Below, one piece after another: positions 1 through 4,632 of a stretch of 16,548 bases of DNA; position 1 is the stretch's first letter, and every line of letters begins with the position of its first letter. The DNA is taken from contig CAYOPE010000019.1 in NCBI GenBank assembly GCA_964405805.1, forward strand, positions 1 through 16,548, in the 5' to 3' direction. The stretch comes from CAYOPE01 sp964405805. GTDB lineage: Bacteria; Patescibacteriota; Doudnabacteria; UBA920; O2-02-FULL-48-8. Made by a program: the position numbers and the translations under genes. A model generated the notes under the pieces. That model was given only the letters and a program-made list of their open reading frames with translations, was not told where the DNA came from and searched no databases.

Positions 1-587
1 ACATTCATTTCGACTTCCATGAAGCCTTGGTTTTCCAGAAAACTTCTAATCGTCTTCCAAAACACGGCTTTCTTTACAAATAACTCACGCGTATCTTTGT
101 TCGCAATCAAGTCGAGATAACGCTTGCGAAGCTTTACTTCCAAATCCTTCAGGCCAAAGTAGTTCTGAGGAACTGGGCGAAGGGATTTGGTCAGCAATGT
201 ATAAGAACTTGTTTCCAGAGTTTTCTCACCTGTTTTCGACAGCGCTAGAGTGCCGCTGGCCTGGACAAAATCGCCCATGTCCAAAAGCTCGCTGAATTGT
301 TTGAAAGATTTTTGTCCCAAAACATCTTCCCGGAGCAAAAGTTGGATAGATCCCGTGCTATCTTCGATACTTGCAAAAGTCAGCTTGCCATGAGTGCGAA
401 TCGATCTTATGCGTCCAACGAGAATTTCAGTTTTCTTCTTCGCAGCCAGCTTGTCAAAATCCTGAATAGCATCCGCAATCGTCAAAGTCCTCTCCGAATG
501 CACAGGATAAGCTTCAATTCCAGCTTTTTTTAGTTGTTCTAATTTTTGTATCCGAACTTGTCTAAGTTCTTCTATTTTATCGCTCAT
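1..587 (-). CDS. lysS: Lysyl-tRNA synthetase, class II (N-terminal part, runs off left edge)
   Basis: Charges tRNA-Lys with lysine in the cytoplasm. I translated the minus strand from the ATG at 585-587 and found an open frame of about 195 residues to the window edge. It begins MSDKIEELRQVRIQKLEQL, a typical LysRS N-terminal helix. An OB-fold anticodon-binding domain follows at about residues 55-140 (VGRIRSIRTHGKLTFASIED, then IQLLL). The class II signature KLRKRYLDLIAN comes next, and the start of motif 1 (FLENQGFMEVEMN) lies at the edge. The catalytic motifs 2 and 3 are outside the window. The start is fixed by the conserved N-terminus and by a TATAAT box only 8 nt upstream, so the mRNA is probably leaderless. 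No Shine-Dalgarno is present. The family assignment is secure; what lies downstream cannot be seen. Confidence 0.95.
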   Translation of the reverse strand, partial: MSDKIEELRQVRIQKLEQLKKAGIEAYPVHSERTLTIADAIQDFDKLAAKKKTEILVGRIRSIRTHGKLTFASIEDSTGSIQLLLREDVLGQKSFKQFSELLDMGDFVQASGTLALSKTGEKTLETSSYTLLTKSLRPVPQNYFGLKDLEVKLRKRYLDLIANKDTRELFVKKAVFWKTIRSFLENQGFMEVEMN

Positions 588-595
588 AGGCCTAT

Positions 596-625
596 ATTAT
601 ACCACAAATTGGTAAAATATGCTAA
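596..625 (-). promoter_or_regulatory. Predicted promoter of lysS, leaderless type
   Basis: On the minus strand TATAAT (596-601) lies 18 bp downstream of TTAGCA (620-625, 4/6 match to TTGACA). Only 8 nt separate the -10 box from the lysS ATG, so transcription should start at or almost at the start codon. The promoter overlaps the divergent plus-strand promoter region of the gene at 656. Confidence 0.65.
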
Positions 626-628
626 GAT
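613..628 (+). promoter_or_regulatory. Possible extended -10 promoter(s) for the 656-1283 operon
   Basis: Two candidate extended -10 boxes (TGN followed by the hexamer) are visible: TAAAAT at 613-618 preceded by TGG, and TAAGAT at 623-628 preceded by TGC. Neither has a convincing -35 at 17 bp. I cannot choose between them. The region is shared with the divergent lysS promoter. Confidence 0.3.
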
Positions 629-655
629 ATTACAACTCAACTCAGGAGGATGTAC

Positions 656-994
656 ATGAAGAATCGCGCGACCGTGATTGCGACTGCGACCGTGACCGAC
701 GCTCAGCTCAGTGAAATCCACGCGAAGGGCATCATGTCCCTCACCTTCCGCATCGTGCGCGGGTTCCGTCTCAATCAGGTGCCAGACTCGCCCCTGCTCA
801 CGCGGTCGGGAGTGGAGTCGCTGCGCAAGCGCTTCTATCCCCGAAAGCCGGTCAAGGACCTGCCCAAAGCCAAGGTCCATCCACCCTGGAACACGTTTAC
901 ATGCACAGAGTGCTCCTCCGTGAACACTGTGCGCTTTCCTCATCAGAAGACAGCCAGATGCCGGAACTGCGACAAAGAGTTCCTGCTCACCTGA
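656..994 (+). CDS. Small zinc-ribbon protein of unknown function
   Basis: 112 residues, family not recognised. The C-terminal third carries two CxxC pairs (C83/C86 in FTCTECSS and C102/C105 in ARCRNCDKEF), the layout of a single zinc ribbon. The first 80 residues are basic and have no motif I know. An ATG at 650 directly abuts AGGAGG (644-649), so I take the ATG at 656, which leaves a 6-nt Shine-Dalgarno spacing. Codons are strongly GC-biased (GCG, ACC, CTC, CGC), unlike lysS next door. The gene is followed after 19 nt by a small membrane protein with its own Shine-Dalgarno, and the pair ends at a strong terminator, so they form an operon. A ribosome- or nucleic-acid-associated role would fit a basic zinc ribbon, but this is only a guess. 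Reality of the gene is well supported by its signals; its function is not. Confidence 0.75.
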   Translation: MKNRATVIATATVTDAQLSEIHAKGIMSLTFRIVRGFRLNQVPDSPLLTRSGVESLRKRFYPRKPVKDLPKAKVHPPWNTFTCTECSSVNTVRFPHQKTARCRNCDKEFLLT

Positions 995-1013
995 CGACGT
1001 CGCAAGGAGATCA

Positions 1014-1283
1014 ATGGCTATATGGATCATCGCCGGCGTCGTGAGCATAGGCATGGGCCTGTGCTCCATCGCTGCCATTTGGAGCGGCAGAGACCAGATA
1101 GAGGCTCTGGGCATGAACATCTTCGCAGCTGGTGCCATTTTTACCATCTGCCGAATCAGTGGAGAGAGCAATGGACCAACATTGCTGACGCTCACGCCCA
1201 TCGTCATCTGGCTGATCGGGATCTTCGTGGATTTTCTCTGGCTGAACAAGTACATACATAGGATGTACGACCAAGAACTCTGA
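1014..1283 (+). CDS. Small three-helix membrane protein of unknown function
   Basis: 89 residues, family not recognised. Three hydrophobic segments are visible, at about residues 3-23 (IWIIAGVVSIGMGL), 32-47 (LGMNIFAAGAIFTI) and 57-76 (TPIVIWLIGIFVDFLW), followed by a short charged tail (NKYIHRMYDQEL). AAGGAG (1004-1009) sits 4 nt before the ATG. It is the second gene of an operon with the zinc-ribbon protein, separated by 19 nt, and is closed by the hairpin at 1296-1339. Its codon choice is GC-rich like its partner's. The pairing of a soluble zinc-ribbon protein with a small membrane protein suggests they work together at the membrane, but nothing in the sequence says how. Confidence 0.75.
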   Translation: MAIWIIAGVVSIGMGLCSIAAIWSGRDQIEALGMNIFAAGAIFTICRISGESNGPTLLTLTPIVIWLIGIFVDFLWLNKYIHRMYDQEL

Positions 1284-1295
1284 ACGCCGACCGCT

Positions 1296-1339
1296 CCGCG
1301 GGTGCGAAAGGACTGTACACTTTCGCCCCGCGGGTTTTT
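1296..1339 (+). terminator. Rho-independent terminator of the 656-1283 operon
   Basis: The left arm CCGCGGGTGCGAAAG (1296-1310) pairs with CTTTCGCCCCGCGG (1320-1333) with one bulge and a 9-nt loop. A T-run follows at 1335-1339. The stem is very GC-rich and starts 13 nt after the stop codon at 1283. Confidence 0.9.
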
Positions 1340-1361
1340 AATTCAAATCTCAACTAGAATA

Positions 1362-1391
1362 TATAGTACCATTCGTACGAATGGTACTATA
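1362..1391. promoter_or_regulatory. Perfect 30-bp palindrome, possible operator
   Basis: The half-site TATAGTACCATTCGT is followed by its exact reverse complement, giving a 30-bp palindrome with no spacer. It lies between the terminator of the preceding operon and the strong promoter at 1410-1438, 18 bp upstream of the -35 box. Its core (CATTCG, 2 nt, CGAATG) is also the core of the 26-bp repeats around the ArsR-type gene at 9138-9398. A dimeric regulator binding site is the likeliest reading. No T-run follows, so it is not a terminator. Confidence 0.6.
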
Positions 1392-1409
1392 GTCATGAAA
1401 TTATGGCTC

Positions 1410-1438
1410 TTGACAATTCTGTCAAAAAAGCTTATACT
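1410..1438 (+). promoter_or_regulatory. Strong sigma-70-type promoter for the 67-residue membrane protein
   Basis: A perfect TTGACA (1410-1415) is followed by a 17-bp spacer and TATACT (1433-1438). Transcription would start near 1445, giving a leader of about 110 nt before the ATG at 1555. Confidence 0.8.
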
Positions 1439-1486
1439 GTGTAGTCTGTGCTTGGTGGCACTACCCTTGCGTATCTGTGAATAGTG

Positions 1487-1510
1487 TGCCTGCCTACCGG
1501 CAGGCAGGCA
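1487..1510. repeat. GC-rich palindromic repeat (TGCCTGCC ... GGCAGGCA)
   Basis: The inverted repeat has the left arm TGCCTGCC (1487-1494), a short TACC centre and a right arm rich in GGCAGGCA (1499-1510). I recall short repeats of this TGCCTGCC/GGCAGGCA type scattered through many CPR/Parcubacteria genomes, but cannot check it here. In this window it lies in the transcribed leader of the gene at 1555. Only this one copy is seen. Confidence 0.7.
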
Positions 1511-1554
1511 AGAGCGGTGCCATAAGGCATCTCAAACTGGAGGATGAAAAAACA

Positions 1555-1758
1555 ATGGCTGTCTTCTTTGCCGGTATTCTGTTCGGGGTTGCCGTCTATA
1601 CCGGAACAGCAACTATGCTCGGGACCCAAAAGGCCAATCGTCTCCCGGGTGGCGCAATCGGCGCAGGATTCCTATTGCACCCATTCTACGTCAGCATTCC
1701 AGGAGCTCTCGCTGGGCACCTGGGCTGCGTCGTGATCGCGCACGCGTTGAAAAAGTAG
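1555..1758 (+). CDS. Small hydrophobic membrane protein of unknown function
   Basis: 67 residues, family not recognised. Most of the chain is hydrophobic and glycine/alanine-rich: a first span at about residues 2-22 (AVFFAGILFGVAVYTG) and a second long hydrophobic stretch from about 33 to 65, interrupted by HPF and GHLG. The protein ends in KK. I chose the ATG at 1555 because GGAGG (1539-1543) precedes it with an 11-nt spacing. A longer reading from 1477 would translate the palindromic repeat at 1487-1510, which is unlikely to be coding. The gene has its own strong promoter at 1410-1438 and a leader that can fold into hairpins, including GGTGCC-ATAA-GGCATC just before the Shine-Dalgarno. Codons are GC-rich. 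No clear terminator follows. Confidence 0.7.
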   Translation: MAVFFAGILFGVAVYTGTATMLGTQKANRLPGGAIGAGFLLHPFYVSIPGALAGHLGCVVIAHALKK

Positions 1759-1854
1759 CAAAGATATCTCCTGTCCGTATAGCTTTCGGGAACTTGAGCT
1801 TTTAGCTCACAAGCCAATTTGGCAAAAAATGTTTCAGTTGTATCTCTACTTTTT

Positions 1855-1883
1855 TTGACAAAACTTGGAAAGCTGAAGCTTAA
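1855..1883 (+). promoter_or_regulatory. Possible promoter for the 103-residue orphan gene
   Basis: A perfect TTGACA (1855-1860) is followed 17 bp later by a poor -10 (GCTTAA, 1878-1883). The start site would fall near 1890, directly at the base of the hairpin structure at 1894-1948, which supports the placement despite the weak -10. Confidence 0.45.
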
Positions 1884-1893
1884 GTGAGGGTGC

Positions 1894-1948
1894 GCCACCA
1901 GCGTCCTCCCGGATCACGACGAACGTCGTGCATCTGCGTCCCGGTGGC
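1894..1948 (+). promoter_or_regulatory. Structured 5' leader of the 103-residue orphan gene
   Basis: The leader can fold at two levels. An outer pairing joins GCCACC (1894-1899) to GGTGGC (1943-1948). An inner hairpin joins CACGAC (1915-1920) to GTCGTG (1925-1930) around a GAAC tetraloop, extended by GAT/ATC with a bulged C. The Shine-Dalgarno-like GAGAGG (1957-1962) lies just outside and stays free. A stem at the extreme 5' end could protect the mRNA; a regulatory role is possible. It matches no riboswitch class I know. Confidence 0.45.
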
Positions 1949-1968
1949 TAGTAGCAGAGAGGCAGACC

Positions 1969-2280
1969 ATGGAAAACAACGTGCCAGCGGACCTCAGGGC
2001 GTTCCAGCTCGACCTACGCAACGCAAACGCTGTGACTGTTGACTACAGTCTCGGCAAAGGCGTGCAGCGGGAGAGCTGTAACCAGCGGGGCCCTGATCAA
2101 GTGGGGGTGGTAATCGAGCTCTCACTGGTCATCGCCTACGGTGGATCGAGTCGAGCGCGACTCTACACCGTGCCGTTGGCCCAGGCCCTTCGGGTCGACG
2201 TCGAGTCCGCGATGGGCAGTCCAGTGAACTGGACGCGCTCACCGCAGGGCATCTGGCTGCGCTACCACAACCCGTGGTAG
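1969..2280 (+). CDS. Orphan 103-residue protein, GC-rich gene
   Basis: 103 residues, family not recognised. The protein is soluble-looking with no signal peptide or membrane span. Alternating hydrophobic stretches (AVTVDYSLG, VGVVIELSLVIAYGG, ARLYTVPLAQAL) suggest a small mostly beta fold, and the end is aromatic (GIWLRYHNPW). It has one cysteine and no metal motif. The ATG at 1969 is preceded by GAGAGG (1957-1962) with a 6-nt spacing and by a structured leader. Codon choice is heavily GC-rich (CTC, GTC, CGC, GCG), the most extreme in the window, while the flanking promoter and terminator are AT-rich. It stands alone: a strong terminator follows 13 nt after the stop. The complete set of expression signals argues for a real, expressed gene; function unknown. 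Confidence 0.7.
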   Translation: MENNVPADLRAFQLDLRNANAVTVDYSLGKGVQRESCNQRGPDQVGVVIELSLVIAYGGSSRARLYTVPLAQALRVDVESAMGSPVNWTRSPQGIWLRYHNPW

Positions 2281-2293
2281 CCAGTCAGTCTGA

Positions 2294-2327
2294 AACCGAC
2301 AACTTGCAATTTAAGTTGTCGGTTTTT
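2294..2327 (+). terminator. Rho-independent terminator between convergent genes
   Basis: AACCGACAACTT (2294-2305) pairs perfectly with AAGTTGTCGGTT (2313-2324) around a 7-nt loop, followed by T's to 2327. It ends the gene at 1969-2280. Read on the minus strand, the same stem is followed by a shorter T-run, so it may also stop the protease transcript ending at 2351. Confidence 0.9.
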
Positions 2328-2350
2328 CGTTTGGTCAAAAAATGAGGAGA

Positions 2351-3262
2351 TTAGTTACCACAAAGCTGCTTAACTACCGTGATGTCAGCTGGGGTGGCTT
2401 TTTCTGCTTTCCCTTGATTGAGATAATACATAATCGCGTTTGGGTCAGACTGGATATGCTCAAGTCCTAGAGCATGCCCAAGTTCGTGGGCCAGTACTCG
2501 CACGAGCTGATTCTCAGTGCTGTATTCATAAATATCAATTTTCTCGCCAGACGAACTTTTCTCGTACAAACCTTCTTCAAATTCCGAACCTCGTGAGGAA
2601 CCAATCGTGTTATATTGCGAAACATTTAAATTCAGTTCTGTACCCAGTCGATTGAGCGTGCTGGCCAAAGCATTGATGTTATCTACGAGAGAATTAATCT
2701 GATCTTTTTCTGAATTTATCTGATTGGCAAAGTCGATGAGATGCTGGCGCTCAGCATTTAGCTCCTGCGCTGTCTGCTTGGACGCTCCGCCCTGTTGATT
2801 CCAATACTCTACCTGCTGCTCATACTGCTGCCTCTCCCTATCATAAGCGGCGATGTCTGAGTCGATCCTGGTCTTCAGCGAATCATACTGCGATTTGTAC
2901 AAATTATACCGCGTCTTCAGGGCGTCATACGAGGATTCGCTGTCAGAAATAGTAAGCCCGAGTGAGCTGAGTTTATCAGTGGCTTCCTGGCGATAGTCAT
3001 AGACCAGGTTGATTTTCAGCTTGCCATCTGGCGCTGATTCAAATAAATTTTTATTTATCGGCTGCTCCCAGATCGAGACTGCTTTATCGACATCAGATAG
3101 AAACTTGGTCTGACTGATGCCAAATCGATTATCAAAACTGCCGATCGAGTACGTAATCGGCTGACTGCAAGGCTTGATAAAAAACCTCTCCCGGATCTGG
3201 GGGTAAGCAATATATCCCGCTATAGCAAGTATGATGATGAGGACAACGCTTTTGAGTTTCAT
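2351..3262 (-). CDS. Membrane-anchored matrixin-like zinc metalloprotease with a coiled-coil insert
   Basis: 303 residues. An N-terminal hydrophobic segment (residues 5-20, SVVLIIILAIAGYIAY) followed by basic residues anchors or exports the protein. Residues 35-90 (PITYSIGSFDNRFGIS, then LKINLVYDY) resemble the first half of a matrixin fold. Residues 105-210 are rich in Q, E, K, S and Y with a heptad-like pattern, a long predicted coiled coil. The catalytic motif HELGHALGLEH (H259, E260, H263, H269) and a Met-turn (NAIMY, M278) follow, which is the metzincin zinc site with all ligands present. The family normally cleaves extracytoplasmic proteins. The ATG overlaps the TGA of msrA (ATGA, 3259-3262), so translation is coupled to msrA. 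No propeptide cysteine switch is obvious. The protease class is confident; the substrate is unknown. Confidence 0.85.
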   Translation of the reverse strand: MKLKSVVLIIILAIAGYIAYPQIRERFFIKPCSQPITYSIGSFDNRFGISQTKFLSDVDKAVSIWEQPINKNLFESAPDGKLKINLVYDYRQEATDKLSSLGLTISDSESSYDALKTRYNLYKSQYDSLKTRIDSDIAAYDRERQQYEQQVEYWNQQGGASKQTAQELNAERQHLIDFANQINSEKDQINSLVDNINALASTLNRLGTELNLNVSQYNTIGSSRGSEFEEGLYEKSSSGEKIDIYEYSTENQLVRVLAHELGHALGLEHIQSDPNAIMYYLNQGKAEKATPADITVVKQLCGN

Positions 3263-3777
3263 TCTTGTTTTAGAAGTGGGGCAAATTTCGCGCGCAGCTT
3301 GGCTATCTTCGGACTGATCACGACTTGGCAGTATGGCTTGTTTTGATTCTGATCATAGTATCGTCTGTGATAGCTCTCGGCTGGCCAAAATTTACTAAGT
3401 GGCGAAACTTCGGTGACGATAGGGTCTTCGTAGACTTCGTCTTTTTCTAGTTGCGCAATAAACACTTGCGCAGCATCGCGCTGTTCGTTAGTCGTATAAA
3501 AAACCGCTGAGCGATACTGAGTACCTACATCAGCACCCTGTCTGTTCAGAGTCGTCGGGTCATGCGTGGCAAAGAAAACATTGAGAAGATCAGTATACTT
3601 GACCACAGATGGATCAAACTTGATCTCAATCGCTTCGGCGTGGCCTTTTCNNNNNNNNNNCACACTTCCACCGGCGTAGCCTGACTCCACAGACTCGACG
3701 CCGCGCAAACGCGTAAAAATCGCCTCTGTGCACCAGAAGCACCCTCCGCCAAACACTGCTGTTTCCAGTTTATCCAT
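3259..3777 (-). CDS. msrA: Peptide-methionine (S)-S-oxide reductase MsrA, interrupted by a sequence gap
   Basis: Reduces methionine-S-sulfoxide in proteins and free methionine, repairing oxidative damage. The catalytic motif GGGCFWCTEAIF has the active cysteine at about residue 13. Other family blocks follow: ESGYAGG, GHAEAIEIKFDP, FFATHDPTTLNRQGADVGTQ, YRSAVFYT and the C-terminal PYCQVVISPKIAKLR. Ten N at 3651-3660 fall between SGYAGG and GHAE. The family normally has a stretch of roughly a dozen residues there (including the conserved NPTY), but only about four codons fit, so the N-run is a placeholder shorter than the real sequence. The reading frame agrees on both sides. The start ATG lies 6 nt after a TAAAAT box, so the mRNA is probably leaderless. 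The gene overlaps the downstream protease by 4 nt. Confidence 0.93.
   Translation of the reverse strand: MDKLETAVFGGGCFWCTEAIFTRLRGVESVESGYAGGSVXXXXKGHAEAIEIKFDPSVVKYTDLLNVFFATHDPTTLNRQGADVGTQYRSAVFYTTNEQRDAAQVFIAQLEKDEVYEDPIVTEVSPLSKFWPAESYHRRYYDQNQNKPYCQVVISPKIAKLRAKFAPLLKQE
3651..3660. other. Assembly gap (10 N) inside msrA
   Basis: Ten undetermined bases. Comparison with the MsrA family suggests that about 24 more bases are missing than the run implies, because the conserved NPTY segment has no room. Confidence 0.95.
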
Positions 3778-3780
3778 ATA

Positions 3781-3809
3781 TTGATTTTAGCACATTTTCA
3801 GAATATACT
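3781..3809 (+). promoter_or_regulatory. Promoter of the 63-residue plus-strand gene
   Basis: TTGATT (3781-3786), a 17-bp spacer and TATACT (3804-3809). Transcription would start near 3816, just before the GGAGGG Shine-Dalgarno. It lies almost exactly on top of the msrA promoter on the other strand, so polymerase can probably occupy only one at a time. Confidence 0.65.
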
Positions 3810-3813
3810 TGAA
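3784..3813 (-). promoter_or_regulatory. Predicted msrA promoter, leaderless, overlapping the divergent promoter
   Basis: An extended -10 (TGC followed by TAAAAT, 3784-3789) lies 6 nt before the msrA ATG. The -35 is weak (TTCAAG, 3808-3813, 18-bp spacing). It physically overlaps the plus-strand promoter at 3781-3809. Confidence 0.55.
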
Positions 3814-3828
3814 GAAACGGAGGGTGTC

Positions 3829-4020
3829 ATGCTCAATAACGGATCACTTACCGAAGATGATGGCTTCGTCGATGGCAGGTTCGGCAAAGATGAAAGAAGC
3901 CGCGACTCGAACTATCAGCGCGGATATCGCCGTGGCCTCGAGGCTCGCGAGCAAAATCCGATCGAAACCAGGCCGTACCTGAAACGCGTCGGACGCTTCA
4001 ACCTCAGCGATGATGACTGA
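3829..4020 (+). CDS. Small, highly charged orphan protein
   Basis: 63 residues, family not recognised. The chain is very hydrophilic, with many Asp, Arg, Glu and Gly (GRFGKDERSRDSNYQRGYRR) and an acidic end (NLSDDD), and probably has little stable fold. I chose the ATG at 3829 because GGAGGG (3819-3824) precedes it with a 4-nt spacing and the promoter start site at about 3816 rules out earlier starts. A strong terminator follows 24 nt after the stop. It is the only plus-strand gene outside the 656-2280 island and shares its style: own promoter, Shine-Dalgarno, own terminator, and a GC-leaning codon choice in its second half. The complete signals support a real gene; function unknown. Confidence 0.65.
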   Translation: MLNNGSLTEDDGFVDGRFGKDERSRDSNYQRGYRRGLEAREQNPIETRPYLKRVGRFNLSDDD

Positions 4021-4044
4021 GCGAATTATCAAGACGATCATAAG

Positions 4045-4078
4045 AGCCTCGCGGCTTCTACAGCGCGAGGCTTTTTTT
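4045..4078 (+). terminator. Rho-independent terminator of the 63-residue gene
   Basis: AGCCTCGCG (4045-4053) pairs with CGCGAGGCT (4064-4072) around a 10-nt loop, followed by an uninterrupted T-run to 4078. Confidence 0.92.
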
Positions 4079-4085
4079 GCCCGAG

Positions 4086-4628
4086 TTAGACCGTGTAATC
4101 CCAACCAGGCTGCCAATTTTTTGTTTGCCGCCAATCTTCTGCAAATGCCTGCTTCCAGGTTTTCCCTCGCAATAAAACATCTAGCGCTAGCTGCGGTGCT
4201 TTGTGTGCCACGATCGCTACTGATTTGCTATCATAATTTTTCTTTATAAATTCCAGAAAATCTGAAATTCTCACTTTCACATCTTCATAACTCTCGCCTT
4301 CTGGAAATTTTTCATGAATCTTCTGCTCTTGCATGGGCTCCACGACATTAGACTGCCCGCCGTTAAACTTTCCATAGTTACATTCGCGCAATCGCTCGTC
4401 AGATAAAATAGGCGCGCGGCCGAGAAAAGCCAGACGCGCAGTTTCGGCCGCGCGCCGCAAATCCGAGCAGAAAACCACATCAAACTTTTTCTCTTTTGTC
4501 AGGTCAACTAGATCTCTGGCCTGCTGCATGCCAACTGCTGACAATTCCGGATCTTGCCAACCAGAAGAAATCTCGTTTTCGTTGTCCGTACTCGTACCGT
4601 GGACAAAATAAGTGATGTGAACTGACAT
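4086..4628 (-). CDS. Histidine phosphatase (phosphoglycerate mutase-like) with a VHG variant motif
   Basis: 180 residues, matching the histidine phosphatase superfamily along its length: ITYFVHGTSTDNE at the N-terminus (H10 as nucleophile), FCSDLRRAAETA (R59), DERLRECNYGKFNGG (E82 region) and VAIVAHKAPQLALD (H142). The usual RHG is VHG here, so the arginine that normally contacts the phosphate is absent. I recall this YFVHGT form from other CPR proteins, so it is probably a subfamily feature rather than damage. The substrate is unknown; sugar phosphates or nucleotides are possible. No Shine-Dalgarno is seen; the ATG lies 4 nt after the stop of the DUF1905 gene, so translation is probably coupled. 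The start is supported by the conserved N-terminal strand. Confidence 0.88.
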   Translation of the reverse strand: MSVHITYFVHGTSTDNENEISSGWQDPELSAVGMQQARDLVDLTKEKKFDVVFCSDLRRAAETARLAFLGRAPILSDERLRECNYGKFNGGQSNVVEPMQEQKIHEKFPEGESYEDVKVRISDFLEFIKKNYDSKSVAIVAHKAPQLALDVLLRGKTWKQAFAEDWRQTKNWQPGWDYTV

Positions 4629-4632
4629 AGTA

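Noticed and set aside
297..533. Plus-strand open frame of 78 codons
   Set aside because: It lies wholly antisense to the conserved OB-fold region of lysS and has no Shine-Dalgarno or recognisable content.
584..1255. Long open frame on the minus strand opposite the zinc-ribbon and membrane-protein genes
   Set aside because: It lies antisense to two genes with Shine-Dalgarno sites and a shared terminator, has low-complexity Met/Pro/Arg-rich content and reads through the lysS start region. It is a shadow caused by high GC.
1477..1554. Upstream extension of the 67-residue membrane protein
   Set aside because: The extension would translate the palindromic repeat at 1487-1510 into residues such as PAYRQAG. 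The Shine-Dalgarno at 1539-1543 supports the start at 1555.
3844..4134. Minus-strand frame opposite the 63-residue gene
   Set aside because: It overlaps both the plus-strand gene and the end of the histidine phosphatase, crosses a strong terminator and lacks start signals.
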